Positions 17,914-27,783 of a DNA stretch of 64,000 nt are shown here, piece after piece. Within the stretch, counting starts at the first letter, position 1. Every line of letters starts with the position of its first letter. The notes under the pieces were generated by a model. It was not told where the DNA came from. It saw only the letters and a list, made by a program, of their open reading frames with translations, and searched no databases. This DNA comes from CAWCKS01 sp963796195. Its GTDB lineage: Bacteria > Pseudomonadota > Alphaproteobacteria > Rhizobiales > Xanthobacteraceae. Where the stretch lies: NCBI GenBank assembly GCA_963796195.1, contig CAWCKS010000003.1:310001-374000 (forward strand), written 5' to 3'. A program made the position numbers and the translations under genes.

Positions 17914-18181
17914 CGTATCCTCCCTGAAGAACAAATGTCCGCTCTGCGGCTCTTTTTGTTGGCACTAGATTGGATGGAATTGCGCGTCACGGCAAGTCCG
18001 GAAAGTGAGCTGACGCCTTTGGTGAAGGCCCGCCAGCAGGGAATAAGGACGCTCGGCCGGCTTCACGTTGCGGGCGCCGTTAACCACCGCTGTTTCGCGA
18101 CGCGGAACCTGCCAGTGACCGCGACGTTACTGTGACGGGTTGTTGCTCGTTCACACATTTTGACAAAGGCCGCGAAGCCAA

Positions 18182-19979
18182 TTGCCGGGCAAGATCGAAG
18201 ACTACGCCGTGATCGGCGATGGCGAGACGGTCGCCCTGGTTGATCGCGAAGGCTCGATCGACTGGTTGTGCTGGCCGTGCTTCGACTCGGATGCCTGTTT
18301 TGCGGCGTTGCTTGGCGATGAGCGCCACGGCCGCTGGAAAATTGCGCCGCGCGACAAACCGACGCGGCTTGAACGGCGCTACCGCCCCAACACGCTCATT
18401 CTCGAAACGCAGTTCGTGACGGAGGACGGCGCCGTCACCCTGATCGATTTCATGCCGCACCGCGGGCAGGCGTCGGACGTCGTGCGCTTTGTTCGCGGCG
18501 ATCGCGGCCGGACCCGCATGCGCATGGATCTCGCGATCCGGTTCGGGCTTGGTCTCAATGTCCCCTGGGTCAGGAAGACCGAGGAACGCAGCGCGACACT
18601 GGCGATCTGCGGTCCCGACATGCTGATCCTGCGCACGCCGGTCGAGACCCGCGGCGAAGACATGACGACCGTGGCCGATTTCGAGGTCGCGGAAGGCGAA
18701 ACGATCCCGTTCGTGATGACCTATCGCGCCTCGCATCTTGACGTGCCTGATCCGATCGACCCCGACCAGGCCCTGCGCGACACCGAAGCGTTCTGGCGCG
18801 AATGGTGCGAGCGCTGCCGTTACGACGGTCAGCAGCGTGACATGATACTGCGCTCGCTGATCACGCTGAAGGCGATGATCTATGCGCCGACCGGCGGCAT
18901 GGTCGCGGCGCCGACGACCTCGCTGCCGGAGAAGCTCGGCGGTTCGCGCAACTGGGACTATCGCTTTTGCTGGCTGCGCGATGCGACCTTCACGCTGCTG
19001 GCGCTGATGAACTCCGGCTACTATGACGAGGCGCTGGCGTGGCACAACTGGCTACTCCGCGCAGTCGCAGGCTCGCCGGCCGAGATGCAGATCATGTATG
19101 GGATCATGGGCCAGCGCCGGCTGACCGAGTGGGAAGCGCCATGGCTGCCGGGCTATGAGGGCGCGCAGCCGGTGCGCATCGGCAATGCCGCGCACGCCCA
19201 GCTGCAGCTCGATGTCTACGGCGAACTGATGGACGTGTTGCATCAATCGCGTGCAGCCAAGCTGAATTTCGGCGAAGAGAGCTGGGCGCTCGAACTCGCC
19301 TTGCTCGATCACCTCGGCAAGATCTGGAGCGAGCCGGATTCGGGCATCTGGGAGCGTCGCGGACCGGGCAAGCACTATGTGTCGTCCAAGGTCTTGACCT
19401 GGGTCGCGTTCGATCGCGGCATCAAGGCCTGCGAGCAATTTGGACTTGAGGGGCCGGTCGAAGAATGGCGGCGGTTGCGCGACGCAATCCATCACGACGT
19501 CTGCACGAAGGGCTTCGATCGCGACGAGAATTCGTTCGTCGAATCCTATGGCTCGAAACTGTTTGATGCGAGCTTGCTCCTGCTGCCGGGCGTCGGCTTT
19601 CTGCCGCGCGACCGATCCAAGGATTCGGGGCACGATCGGCGCGATCGAGCGCCATCTGGTTCACGATGGCTTTGTCCTGCGCCACGATCCGCGCGAGAAC
19701 GAGCCGACGCAAGGACCGCTCGAGGGCGCGTTTCTGGCCTGCACGCTGTGGCTTGCCGACGCCTATGTCCTCGCCGAAAACCTCGACCGTGCGCAGTCGC
19801 TGTTCAACTCCGTAGTTGCGGTCGCCAATGATCTCGGTCTGCTGTCGGAGGAATACGACACCGTGGCGCGGCGGATGACCGGCAATTTCCCGCAAGCTTT
19901 GACCCATATCGCGCTCGTCAACACCGCTCACAACATCAGCGACGCGCGCAAACCGGCGGTGCAGCGCGGCAAGACGTGA
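18182..19979 (+). CDS. glycoside hydrolase family 15 (glucoamylase/trehalase-like), frameshifted
   Basis: The product of about 598 residues starts with PGKIEDYAVIGDGETVALVDREGSIDWLCWP, the hallmark of bacterial GH15 proteins. The (alpha/alpha)6 catalytic domain shows GSRNWDYRFCWLRDATFT, the acid Glu in SGIWERRG, and near the C-terminus the base region LLSEEYD followed by GNFPQALTHIALVN. The frame shifts at about 19613, where one extra C separates the PRD and DPRIRGTIGAIE segments. The TTG at 18182 is the best start because it sits right at the conserved N-terminus. Family members release glucose from alpha-glucans or cleave trehalose. It is convergent with gntK. Confidence 0.88.
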
Positions 19980-19985
19980 CAGGGT

Positions 19986-20504
19986 TTAACGGAGTTGGCG
20001 AATAATATCGTCGACGATGGCATCAACTGCCGTTGCCACGCGCGACAACGGCCGGATACTCATCCGCGGCCCGGCTCTTCCAGTGTCGCAAACTGGCTGT
20101 CGAGCAATTCTGGCGGCATGAAGTGCCCACGCCGCGCGCGCAACCGTTCTAGGATCAGATCGCGCGAGCCCTTCAGGTAGATCAGCCGCACCCCACTGCG
20201 CTTTCCGATCAGGATATCGCGGTAGACGCGCTTCAGCGCCGAGCAGGCGATCACGATGTGTCCATCGGCGTCACGCGTGCGATCGACTTCCGCTGCGATG
20301 GCGCGAAGCCATGGCCAGCGATCGTCGTCGGTGAGCGGTCGGCCGCTGTGCATCTTCTCGACATTGCTTGCCGGATGAAAGGCGTCGCCGTCCTCGAAGC
20401 GCCAGCCAAGACGCGCCGCGAGCGCCTGCGCGATCGTGGTTTTGCCCGATCCGGCAACCCCCATGACAATCAGCGCGTGGATCTCGGTCTGGAATAGCGC
20501 TCAT
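19986..20504 (-). CDS. gntK: gluconokinase, with probable frameshifts at both ends
   Basis: Gluconokinase phosphorylates gluconate to 6-phosphogluconate. The intact core has the P-loop GVAGSGKTT, then FEDGDAFHP, NVEKMHSGRPLTDDDRWPWL, CSALKRVYRD and HFMPPELLDSQFATLEEP, the full signature of the GntK family. The true start is probably the ATG at 20504, which overlaps the pgl stop as ATGA and needs one extra base removed near 20487. The C-terminus (ADEYPAVVA, then VDAIVDDIIRQLR) appears in two other frames, implying further indels near 20071 and 20040. The rebuilt length of about 171 residues is normal. Confidence 0.85.
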
Positions 20505-21228
20505 GCCGACTCGCCCGCGGCGGCGCGGTCGATCAGCCAGGTGGTGAGCGCGTTGGAGTGGACGCGTGTCGCCGGCAAGTCGTCGCCTCGCTGGATCCTT
20601 GCAAAGATCGCCCGCTTTTCCGGGCCGCTCACAAGAAACACCATTTGCCGGCACGAGCCGAGGGCCGTGCCTGTCAGGGTCACCCGCGGCACGAAGGGTG
20701 CGACGTTTGCTCGCGCAACGCCGACGACCCAGCGTCCCTCATCACTCTGCGGCGCGCCTGGAAACAGCGATGCGACATGACCGTCCGGACCGACTCCGAG
20801 CAGAACGGCATCGAACAGCGGTCTTGCCGGATCGAGATGATCCGCGCCGTAGAAGGAGCGCAGGTCTTCTTCGTAGGCAAGGGCCGCTGCGTCCGGATCG
20901 CGCGTGTCAGTCGGAACGGCGTGGACATTCTCGCGCGGCGCCAAGCGGTCGAGAAAGATGTTCCGCGCCACGCCAATGTTGCTCAGGGGATCGTCGTTTT
21001 GAACGAACCGCTCGTCACCGATGAACCAGTGCGTCTGATCCCATGGGATTCGATTGCGAAACGGCTCGCTGCCGAGCAGCTCATAGAGCCGCTTTGGACT
21101 TGAGCCGCCGGTCAGGCAGACCGCCCGCCGCGCGCTCTCGTGATACAGACAATCACACGATTTGCTGCTTCGCGCGCGAGCGCTTCGGCGTCGTCGACAA
21201 TCAGAAGCTCTCGCGCCGACCCCGCCAT
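20501..21228 (-). CDS. pgl: 6-phosphogluconolactonase, frameshifted
   Basis: Pgl hydrolyses 6-phosphogluconolactone, the product of Zwf. The N-terminus MAGSARELLIVDDAEALAREAA is in one frame; the rest (RAVCLTGGSSPKRLYELL, then WFIGDERFVQNDDPLSN, FDAVLLGVGPDGHVASLFPG and FLVSGPEKRAIF) is in another, joined near 21141 by one missing base. These motifs are diagnostic of the Pgl/NagB-like fold. The ATG at 21228 overlaps the likely zwf stop (TGATG), and the stop overlaps the gntK start, so the gene is translationally coupled on both sides. The rebuilt length is about 242 residues. Confidence 0.88.
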
Positions 21229-22751
21229 CAGGCAGGACTTGCGCCATTGCCGGCCATCGCGCGCCAGGAGGTCGTCCGCTTCCTCGGGGCCGTCGCTGCC
21301 GGCTTGATAGTGCACCAGCCCGCGCGCACCGGCCTCGCGCCAGGCGTCGAGGAACGGCTGCACGGCCTGCCAGCCGGCTTCGACGCTGTCGGCGCGCTGG
21401 AACAGGATGTTGTCGCCGATCATGCAGTCGTAGAGCAGCGTCTCATAACCGGTCTTCGGCTCGGTCTTGAAGTAATCGACATAGCGAAACTTCATTTCGA
21501 CGCCGTCGGTGACAACCGCCGGTCCGGGCACCTTGGTGTTGAATTGCAGCGTGATGCCTTCGACTGGCTCGATGCCGATCGTCAGATAGTTGTGGGCGAG
21601 GCGTATCGACCGGCGTATTGCGAAACATCGCGAACCGGCGCATGCTTGAACTTGATCGCGACCTCGGTGCGTTTGCGCGCCAGCGCCTTGCCGGTGCGCA
21701 GGTAGAAAGGCACGCCCGCCCAGCGCCAGTTATCGATCGCAAGCTTCAGCGCGACATAGGTTTCGGTCGCGCTGTCGGGCGCGACGTCTGGCGTCGGCGC
21801 GATAGGCCGGAATCTTTTCGCCGTCGATGACGCCGTCGACATATTGCCCGCGCACCGAGTTGCGCAGCGCCTGCTCGCGGCTCTGGCGTCTGGATTGCCG
21901 CGAGCACCTCGCCCTTTTGCGAGCGCACCGCGTGGGCGTCGAAGCGGGCCGGCGGCTCCATCGCGACAAGCGACAGGAGCTGGAACAGATGGTTCGGCAC
22001 CATGTCGCGCAACGCGCCGGTTGAGTCGTAGAAGGCGCCGCGGTGACCGACGCCGAGCTTTTCGTCGACCGTGATCTCGACATGGTCGATGTGATTGCGA
22101 TTCCAGATCGGCTCGAACAGGCCGTTGGTGAAGCGCAAGGACCAGGATGTTCTGGACCGTCTCTTTGCCGAGGTAGTGATCGATCCGGTAGATCTGGTGC
22201 TCGGTCATGATCTTGAGCAACTCGCCGTCGAGCCGCCTCGCCGACGCAAGATCGGTCCCGAACGGCTTTTCGATCACCAGCCGTCGCCACGGTCCGCCGT
22301 CGCTTTCGTGCAGCAGACCGACGCTGCCGAGTTCGCGCGCGATCGGGGCGAACGCGTCGGGTGGCGTCGCGAGATAGAACAAACGGTTGCCGCGCGTGCG
22401 CTTTGCGCGCTCGGCGTTGGCAAGTTCGTCACTCAGCCGGTCGAACGAAGCGGGTTCGCTTGGATCGGCCTGCAATGCCGTCACACAGCCGAACAGTCTT
22501 TCGGCGATTTCGGTTCTGATCGGGCGCTTGGAATATTTTTGCAAACCGTCGACGAGCGTGCTGCATAACTCGTCGGCGGTCATCGGTTTGCGCACGACGC
22601 CGACCAGACAAAAATCCTCCGGCAGCAGGTTGGATTCGGCGAGATTGTACAGCGCGGGCGTGATCAGGCGATGGGTCAGGTCGCCGGTCACGCCGAAGAT
22701 GACGAGCGAGCAGGGATCCGGGGGTCTTGGCTTGTCAGGCGTATCCAGCAT
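21228..22751 (-). CDS. zwf: glucose-6-phosphate dehydrogenase, with several frameshifts
   Basis: Zwf oxidises glucose-6-phosphate to 6-phosphogluconolactone with NAD(P)+. The ATG at 22751 overlaps the gnd stop. The N-terminal frame has VIFGVTGDLTHRLITPALYNL (cofactor loop), VIEKPFGTDL and the catalytic RIDHYLGKE. Later parts lie in other frames: RFTNGLFEPIWNRNHIDHVEI, ALRNSVRGQYVDGVIDGEK, TETYVALKLAIDNWRWAGVPF, and KTGYETLLYDCMIGD with the end LLARDGRQWR. Shifts fall near 22138, 21887, 21795 and 21600, with one more at the 3' end. The conserved order is complete and free of internal stops once the frames are joined, so the protein was probably intact in the cell, about 505 residues. Confidence 0.85.
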
Positions 22752-23766
22752 CAGCGATCAGTCTTTGCGGTGGTGTGCTCCGCCGATGGCGGCTCGCGAT
22801 GCCCGCCAAAGCCGGCGCGCATCGCTGACAGGATTTTTTCCGCGAACGTATGCTCCTGGCGCGAACGGAAGCGGGCGAACAACGCGGCCGTGAGAACCTC
22901 GGCCGGTACGGCCTCATCGATCGCGGCATTGATGGTCCAGCGGCCCTCGCCGGAATCCTCGACAAAGCCGCGAATAGGCATCAAGCTTTGCGATCGTCGC
23001 GCCAGCGCGCTGGCGGTTAGATCGAGCAGCCAGGAGGGGATCACGCTGCCGCGCCGCCAGACTTCGGCAATGTCGGCGATATCGAGACTGAAGCGATGCT
23101 CTTCGCGGCAGCGAGTCGAGGTTGGCGTTCTTCAGGATGTCAAAGCCTTCGGCGTAAGCCTGCATCAGGCCGTATTCGATACCATTATGGATCATCTTCA
23201 CGAAATGCCCCGCGCCGACCGGGCCGGCGTGGATGTAGCCCTGCTCGACCCGCGGATCGCGTCCCTCGCGGCCGGCGGTGCGCGGGATGTCGCCGGCTCC
23301 CGGCGCGAGCGTCGCAAAGATCGGATCGAGCCGGTCGACCACGGCCTTGTCGCCGCCGATCATCATGCAGTAGCCGCGCTCGAGGCCCCAGACGCCGCCC
23401 GAGGTGCCGACGTCGAGATAATGGATGCGTTTGCGCGTTCAGCGCCGCGGCGCGGCGGATGTCGTCCTGCCAGAACGTGTTGCCGCCGTCGATAATGACG
23501 TCGTCGGGCTCGAGCAGGCCGGCCAGTTCGTCGATCGTGTCTTCGGTGATCCGGCCTGCTGGCAGCATGATCCAGACCGTTCGCGGCTTCTCGAGCTGGC
23601 TGACGAATTCGGCGAGCGAGTTGGCGCCGGCCGCGCCCTCGCTTGCCAGCGCCGACACCGCCTTGGGATCCTGGTCAAATACCACGGCGCGATGACGGCC
23701 TGTTTTGATCAGCCGGCGAACGATGTTGCCGCCCATGCGCCCCAATCCGATCATGCCGAGTTGCAT
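22751..23766 (-). CDS. gnd: 6-phosphogluconate dehydrogenase (decarboxylating, short type), frameshifted
   Basis: Gnd converts 6-phosphogluconate to ribulose-5-phosphate. The N-terminal Rossmann domain reads MQLGMIGLGRMGGNIVRRL and continues to DDVIIDGGNTFWQDD. The next frame carries GYCMMIGGDKAVVD, YIHAGPVGAGHFVKMIHNGIEYG with the catalytic Lys and Glu region, and the last has VIPSWLLDLTASAL and GEGRWTINAAIDEAVPA. Shifts near 23425 and 23100 each fit one extra base. The rebuilt length of about 337 residues is that of the short NAD-preferring class. It is the first gene of gnd-zwf-pgl-gntK, and its stop overlaps the zwf ATG. Confidence 0.87.
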
Positions 23767-23881
23767 CTATCTTTCCTCACGTTGTGCGAACCGCCTTGCG
23801 ACGAGCATAGCACGATCGACCGGCAAGTGCCGCCGGCCCGACCGGAAACGTGGCACTATAGCTATAACGACGACGAGCAAT

Positions 23882-25127
23882 TTAGGTTCGGAACGCGTCC
23901 GGCGAGCGAATATGCTCGCGCCGGATCCCCGAATCCGACCAGCCGCGCGGAATCCGCTGCAACAACGGCCATCGATCCAGCAGGCGAATGACAAGGGGCG
24001 CGGTGTCTGTGCCGGCTTGCGGGCTTTGTGTCAGGACGCGGCCGATGATGCGGTCCTGGATCGTGCGCTGCAGCCCTTGCACAACCCGCGTCGCCAGCGT
24101 GCGCCGCGCCTGCACTTGCTCCAGCAGGGGATCGACGTCGCGCCCTGCAGCCAGCGGAGCTGCAAGAATATTGGCCGCGGCGACCGCATCCTGGATCGCG
24201 AGGTTGATGCCGACGCCACCGATCGGCGACATCGCGTGAGCCGCGTCGCCGATTGCGAGGAAGCCGGGGCGCGACCAATGCGTCAGTCGATCGAGCGCGA
24301 CGGAGAGCAGCTTGACGTCGTCAAAACTCTTGATTGCAGCAATCGCCGGATCGAGCAACGGCGCCGCCGCGACGACATCCCGGCGGAACTGCTCGATGCC
24401 GCGCGACCTGATCGATCCGCGCCCCTTTGGAAACACGAAGGCGCATTGCCAGTAATCGCCGCGATCGATCAGCGCCATGATGCGCCCGGAGCCGAACACG
24501 CCGGTGGTGCGGTTCTCGGTCTCCTTCGGCTTCGGCACGCGGAACCAGAACACATCCATCGGTGCGCCGATATCCTCGCGCGGCAATCCGGCGGCATCGC
24601 GCAAGACCGAGTGCCGCCCGTCGGCGGCGATGACGAGCTTCGCCGATATCGTTGTGCCATCGGCGAGCCTGACGCCGGTGACACGATCGTTGCTGACGAC
24701 GAGATCGACTGCCTCGGTCGTCATGCGCAGCGCAAACGTCGGATAGCGGCTCGCTGCCTTGCTGACGAAATCAAGAAAGTCCCACTGCGGCATCAGCGCG
24801 ACGAAGCCGCAAGGGGTCGGCAGATGCGAGAAGTCGGCGATGAATATCTCCGCCCACCGATCAGCACCTTGAGCTGGCGGGCCTCGTCATGCGGACGCTT
24901 GAGCAACTCGTCGAGCAACCTGAGCTCGGCAAACAGCTCAAGCGTCGAGGGATGAACGGTGTCGCCACGAAAATCGCGCAGGAAGTCGGCGTGCTTTTCG
25001 AGCACGAGCGTGCTCACACCGGCGCGCGCGAACAGCAACCCGGCCATCATGCCGGCCGGACCGCCGCCAACGACGAGGACGGTCGGCTGGCTGCGCGGAC
25101 GGCCGGCGCAGTTGCAATGTCCGACAT
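23882..25127 (-). CDS. FAD-dependent monooxygenase (aromatic hydroxylase type), frameshifted
   Basis: The protein has the PHBH fold: VLVVGGGPAGMMAGLLFARAGV (dinucleotide motif), the FRGDTVHPSTLELFAELRLL region, LVIAADGRHS (the DG motif) and FLAIGDAAHAMSPIGGVGINLAIQDAV (the GD motif). The probable start is the ATG at 25127 (MSDIATAPAV), which needs one missing base near 25085. A second shift near 24850 separates the N-terminal part from FIADFSHLPTPCGFVALMPQWDF. Near the C-terminus two close compensating indels garble IPRGWSDSGIRREH. Such enzymes hydroxylate aromatic or polyketide substrates with NAD(P)H and O2. The substrate is unknown. Confidence 0.8.
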
Positions 25128-25422
25128 TGGTCGTTCGCTCGAGGTCGCGTCGACGGGACCACTGGCGCGGTGTGAGCTTAGAACTGTTCATTATGCCAGC
25201 CTGAGACGGCTGGCTGCTCATATGCTCGTCGCTATAGGCCCGTCCCAGATGGACACCAATCAACACGATGACGAGCGCCAGAACCACCGTGCCAATGAGA
25301 CCCGCGACGAAAACGCTACGCTCCCACGGTTTGCGCAGGACGATATCGCCCTGACGCACGTCGCGTCCCGAATAGACCGGCCCGGTCTCGTACTCGCGAT
25401 ATTTGTGCTGGCTGTTCGGCAT
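25128..25422 (-). CDS. small membrane protein, C-terminal end uncertain
   Basis: Starting at 25422 the frame reads MPNSQHKYREYETGP, then a hydrophilic segment and one transmembrane helix (SVFVAGLIGTVVLALVIVLIGV, about residues 35-56). The N-terminal 60 residues look like a short membrane protein, and no function is recognised. The frame stays open into the FAD monooxygenase, which is unlikely to be natural because the downstream coding part starts with its own ATG at 25127. The end given here is just upstream of that ATG and is a guess; another indel may hide a stop near 25230. Confidence 0.4.
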
Positions 25423-25497
25423 ATCGGGACCTCACCGACGATTTGTCACCGGCGATAACCCGTAACCTGCCGCTTTGTTGCGGTTCCTAGAGATGAT

Positions 25498-25522
25498 CGG
25501 AAAAGTGGATACCGGTTTTCCG
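25498..25522. repeat. short palindrome CGGAAAA ... TTTTCCG
   Basis: CGGAAAA and TTTTCCG flank 11 bases that include GTGGATACCGG. The motif is related to the GGAAAACCGG elements at 2741-2854 and 53805-53853. It lies just after the thiolase stop on the minus strand, where it could act as a transcript end or as a dispersed REP element. No clear T tract supports a rho-independent terminator. Confidence 0.5.
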
Positions 25523-25537
25523 AAAAGATCATGTTCC

Positions 25538-26772
25538 TTAAACAGTCTCGATGATGATCGCCGGCGCCATGCCGCCGGCGGCGCACATCGTGATCAGGCC
25601 GCGCTTCTGGCCGCGGCGCTCCAGCTCGTCGAGCATGGTGCCGATCAGGATCGAGCCGGTGGCGCCGATCGGATGGCCGAGCGCGATCGAGCCGCCGTTG
25701 ACGTTGACCTTGTCGCGATCGAGCTTGAGGTCGCGGATGAATTTTTCCGCCACCACCGCGAACGCCTCGTTGATCTCGAACAGGTCGATGTCCTCGAGGT
25801 CGAGCCCGGCCTTGGCCAGCACCTTCTTTGCCGCCGGCACCGGCGCATTCAGCATCAGGGTCGGCAAGTCGCCCATATTGGCCATCGCCACCACCCGGCC
25901 GCGGGCCTTCAGGCCGTGAGCCTTGGCGTAAGCCGGCGAGGCCAGCAGCAGCGCCGCCGAGCCGTCGACCACGCCCGACGAGTTGCCGGCGTGATGGATG
26001 TGGTTGATCTCGAGCTCGGGATATTTTTGCAGGATCAGCTTGCGATAGGTCGTGCCCTTGTCGTCGAGCGGGAAATCGGCGACCTGCGGGAACGCCGGTT
26101 TCAGCGCGGCTAGGCCCTCGAGCGTGGTCTGCGGTCGCGGATATTCCTCGTGGTCGAGAGCGAGGCTGCCGTCCTCGCGATAGACCGGCACTAGGCTCTT
26201 GTTGAAGTGGCCGTTCTTGATCGCGTTGGCGGCGCGCTGCTGGCTGGTCAGTGCGAGTTTGTCGGTGTCCTCGCGGCTGATGCCTTCAAGGGTGGCGATG
26301 GCGTCGGCGCAAACGCCCTGGTGCGATTGCGGATGCCTTGCGCGCAGACGCAGGTTGCCGGAGTCCATCATCATCGGCCCGTCGCCGCGCGCGGGTCTGC
26401 ATCGACATCTTCTCGGTGCCGCCGGCGATCATGAGATCCTCGGCACCCGCCATGATCGAGGCCGCCGCCATGTTCACCGCGGTGATGCCGGAGCCGCAGA
26501 AGCGGTCGAGGGTCACGCCGCTGGCGCGGACGTCGTAGCCGGCATCAAGCGCCGACATGCGGCCCATGTCGCCGCGACTGCGGGCCGACCTGGGCGCTGG
26601 TGCCCCAGATCATGTCGTCGACGTCGGCGGTGTTGAGCTTGTTGCGCTCGGCGAGCGCCTTCAGCACGGTGGCGCCGAGCTGCTGCGGATGGATGTCCGA
26701 CAGCGCGCCCTTGCCGGCTTTGCCGATGCCGCGTGGTGTGCGGACGGCGTCGATGATCAGTGCTTCTGCCAT
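25538..26772 (-). CDS. acetyl-CoA acyltransferase (thiolase), frameshifted
   Basis: Thiolases cleave 3-ketoacyl-CoA or condense acyl-CoAs. The N-terminal frame reads MAEALIIDAVRTPRGIGKAGKG. The second has VTLDRFCGSGITAVNMAA with the nucleophilic Cys and GGTEKMSMQ, and the third ISREDTDKLALTSQQRA, INEAFAVVAEKF, NVNGGSIALGHPIGATG with the catalytic His, and CAAGGMAPA with the second catalytic Cys. Shifts near 26575 and 26385 each fit one extra base. The rebuilt length is about 410 residues. It precedes no gene on its strand, but the SDR at 26812 lies upstream in the same direction, fitting a beta-oxidation pair. Confidence 0.88.
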
Positions 26773-26811
26773 GTCGATATCTCCCGGCGGTCGGTTGTCG
26801 TGTTGTGAAAG

Positions 26812-27594
26812 TTAGCGTGGCGCCATGCGGATCGCGCCGTCGAGCCGCACGTCCTCGCCGTTGAAGTAGCCGTTGGTGATCATGGTGTAGGCGAGCTGCG
26901 CGTATTCCTCGGGCCGGCCGAGGCGGCGCGGGAAGGGGACTTGGGCGGCAAGCGCCTGCTTCAGTTGCTCCGGCGCGCGCTGCAGCAGCGGCGTGTCGAA
27001 GATGCCGGGCAGGATGGTGTTGCTGCGGATGCCCTCCTGGGCAAGGTCGCGCGCCACCACGAGGTTGAGGCCGACGACGCCGGCCTTCGAGGCGGTGTAG
27101 GCGGCCTGGCCGATCTGGCCGTCTTCGGCGGCGACCGAGGCGGTGTTGATGATGCAGCCGCGGTCGCCGTCGGGCAGCGCCGGCAGCTTCAGCATGCCGG
27201 CGGCGCTCTTGGTGATGCAGCGGAACGTGCCGATCAGGTTGATCTGGATGATCCGCTCAAAGTTCTCCAGCGGATATTCCTTGATTTCGCCAGTCTGCTT
27301 GTCGCGCGACACGGTTTTGACCGAGCCGCCGACGCCGGCGCAGTTGACGAGGATGCGCTCCTGGCCGATCGCCGCGCGCGACTTCGCAAATGCAGCATCG
27401 ACCTCGGGCGTCGAGGTCACGTTGACCTTGCAGAACACGCCACCGAGCTCCTTGGCGAGCTTCTCGCCCAGCTCTTCGTTGAGGTCGAACAGGGCGACCT
27501 TGACCCCGTGGGAGGCCAGAAGGCGTGCGGTTGCAGCGCCAAGGCCGGAAGCGCCACCTGTGATCACTGCAGAAATCGACGAATCCAGTTTCAT
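26812..27594 (-). CDS. SDR oxidoreductase, 3-hydroxyacyl-CoA dehydrogenase type II (HSD10-like)
   Basis: The 260-residue enzyme has TGGASGLG (residues 12-19), NCAGVGG, NTASVAAEDGQIGQAAYTASKAG with the Ser-Tyr-Lys catalytic set, and GIFDTPLLQRAPE. The insertion after the NAG region and the GIFDTPLL segment resemble type II 3-hydroxyacyl-CoA dehydrogenases, which oxidise short or branched 3-hydroxyacyl-CoAs. It lies 39 bases upstream of the thiolase on the same strand, the order expected for the last two beta-oxidation steps. It is intact and divergent from the CoA transferase at 27784. Confidence 0.88.
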   Translation of the reverse strand: MKLDSSISAVITGGASGLGAATARLLASHGVKVALFDLNEELGEKLAKELGGVFCKVNVTSTPEVDAAFAKSRAAIGQERILVNCAGVGGSVKTVSRDKQTGEIKEYPLENFERIIQINLIGTFRCITKSAAGMLKLPALPDGDRGCIINTASVAAEDGQIGQAAYTASKAGVVGLNLVVARDLAQEGIRSNTILPGIFDTPLLQRAPEQLKQALAAQVPFPRRLGRPEEYAQLAYTMITNGYFNGEDVRLDGAIRMAPR

Positions 27595-27783
27595 GGCTTT
27601 GATCCTTGGTCGTGTCCTCGAAGATGTTTTGGGTCTAGCGCGCGGCGAGTTAATCAGAAACAGGCCGGCTTATGCAGATCGCGCAAGCTGCCATGAAACC
27701 ATTCGCGCGAGAACGACGGGTGTCAACCGGCACAATTTGCTATAGCCGATCGATCCGAATTCTCGCCAACAAGAAGAGAAACG

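Noticed and set aside
17935..18135. 66-residue frame between the ABC operon and the GH15 gene
   Set aside because: No ribosome binding site and no recognisable protein; probably chance in a promoter gap.
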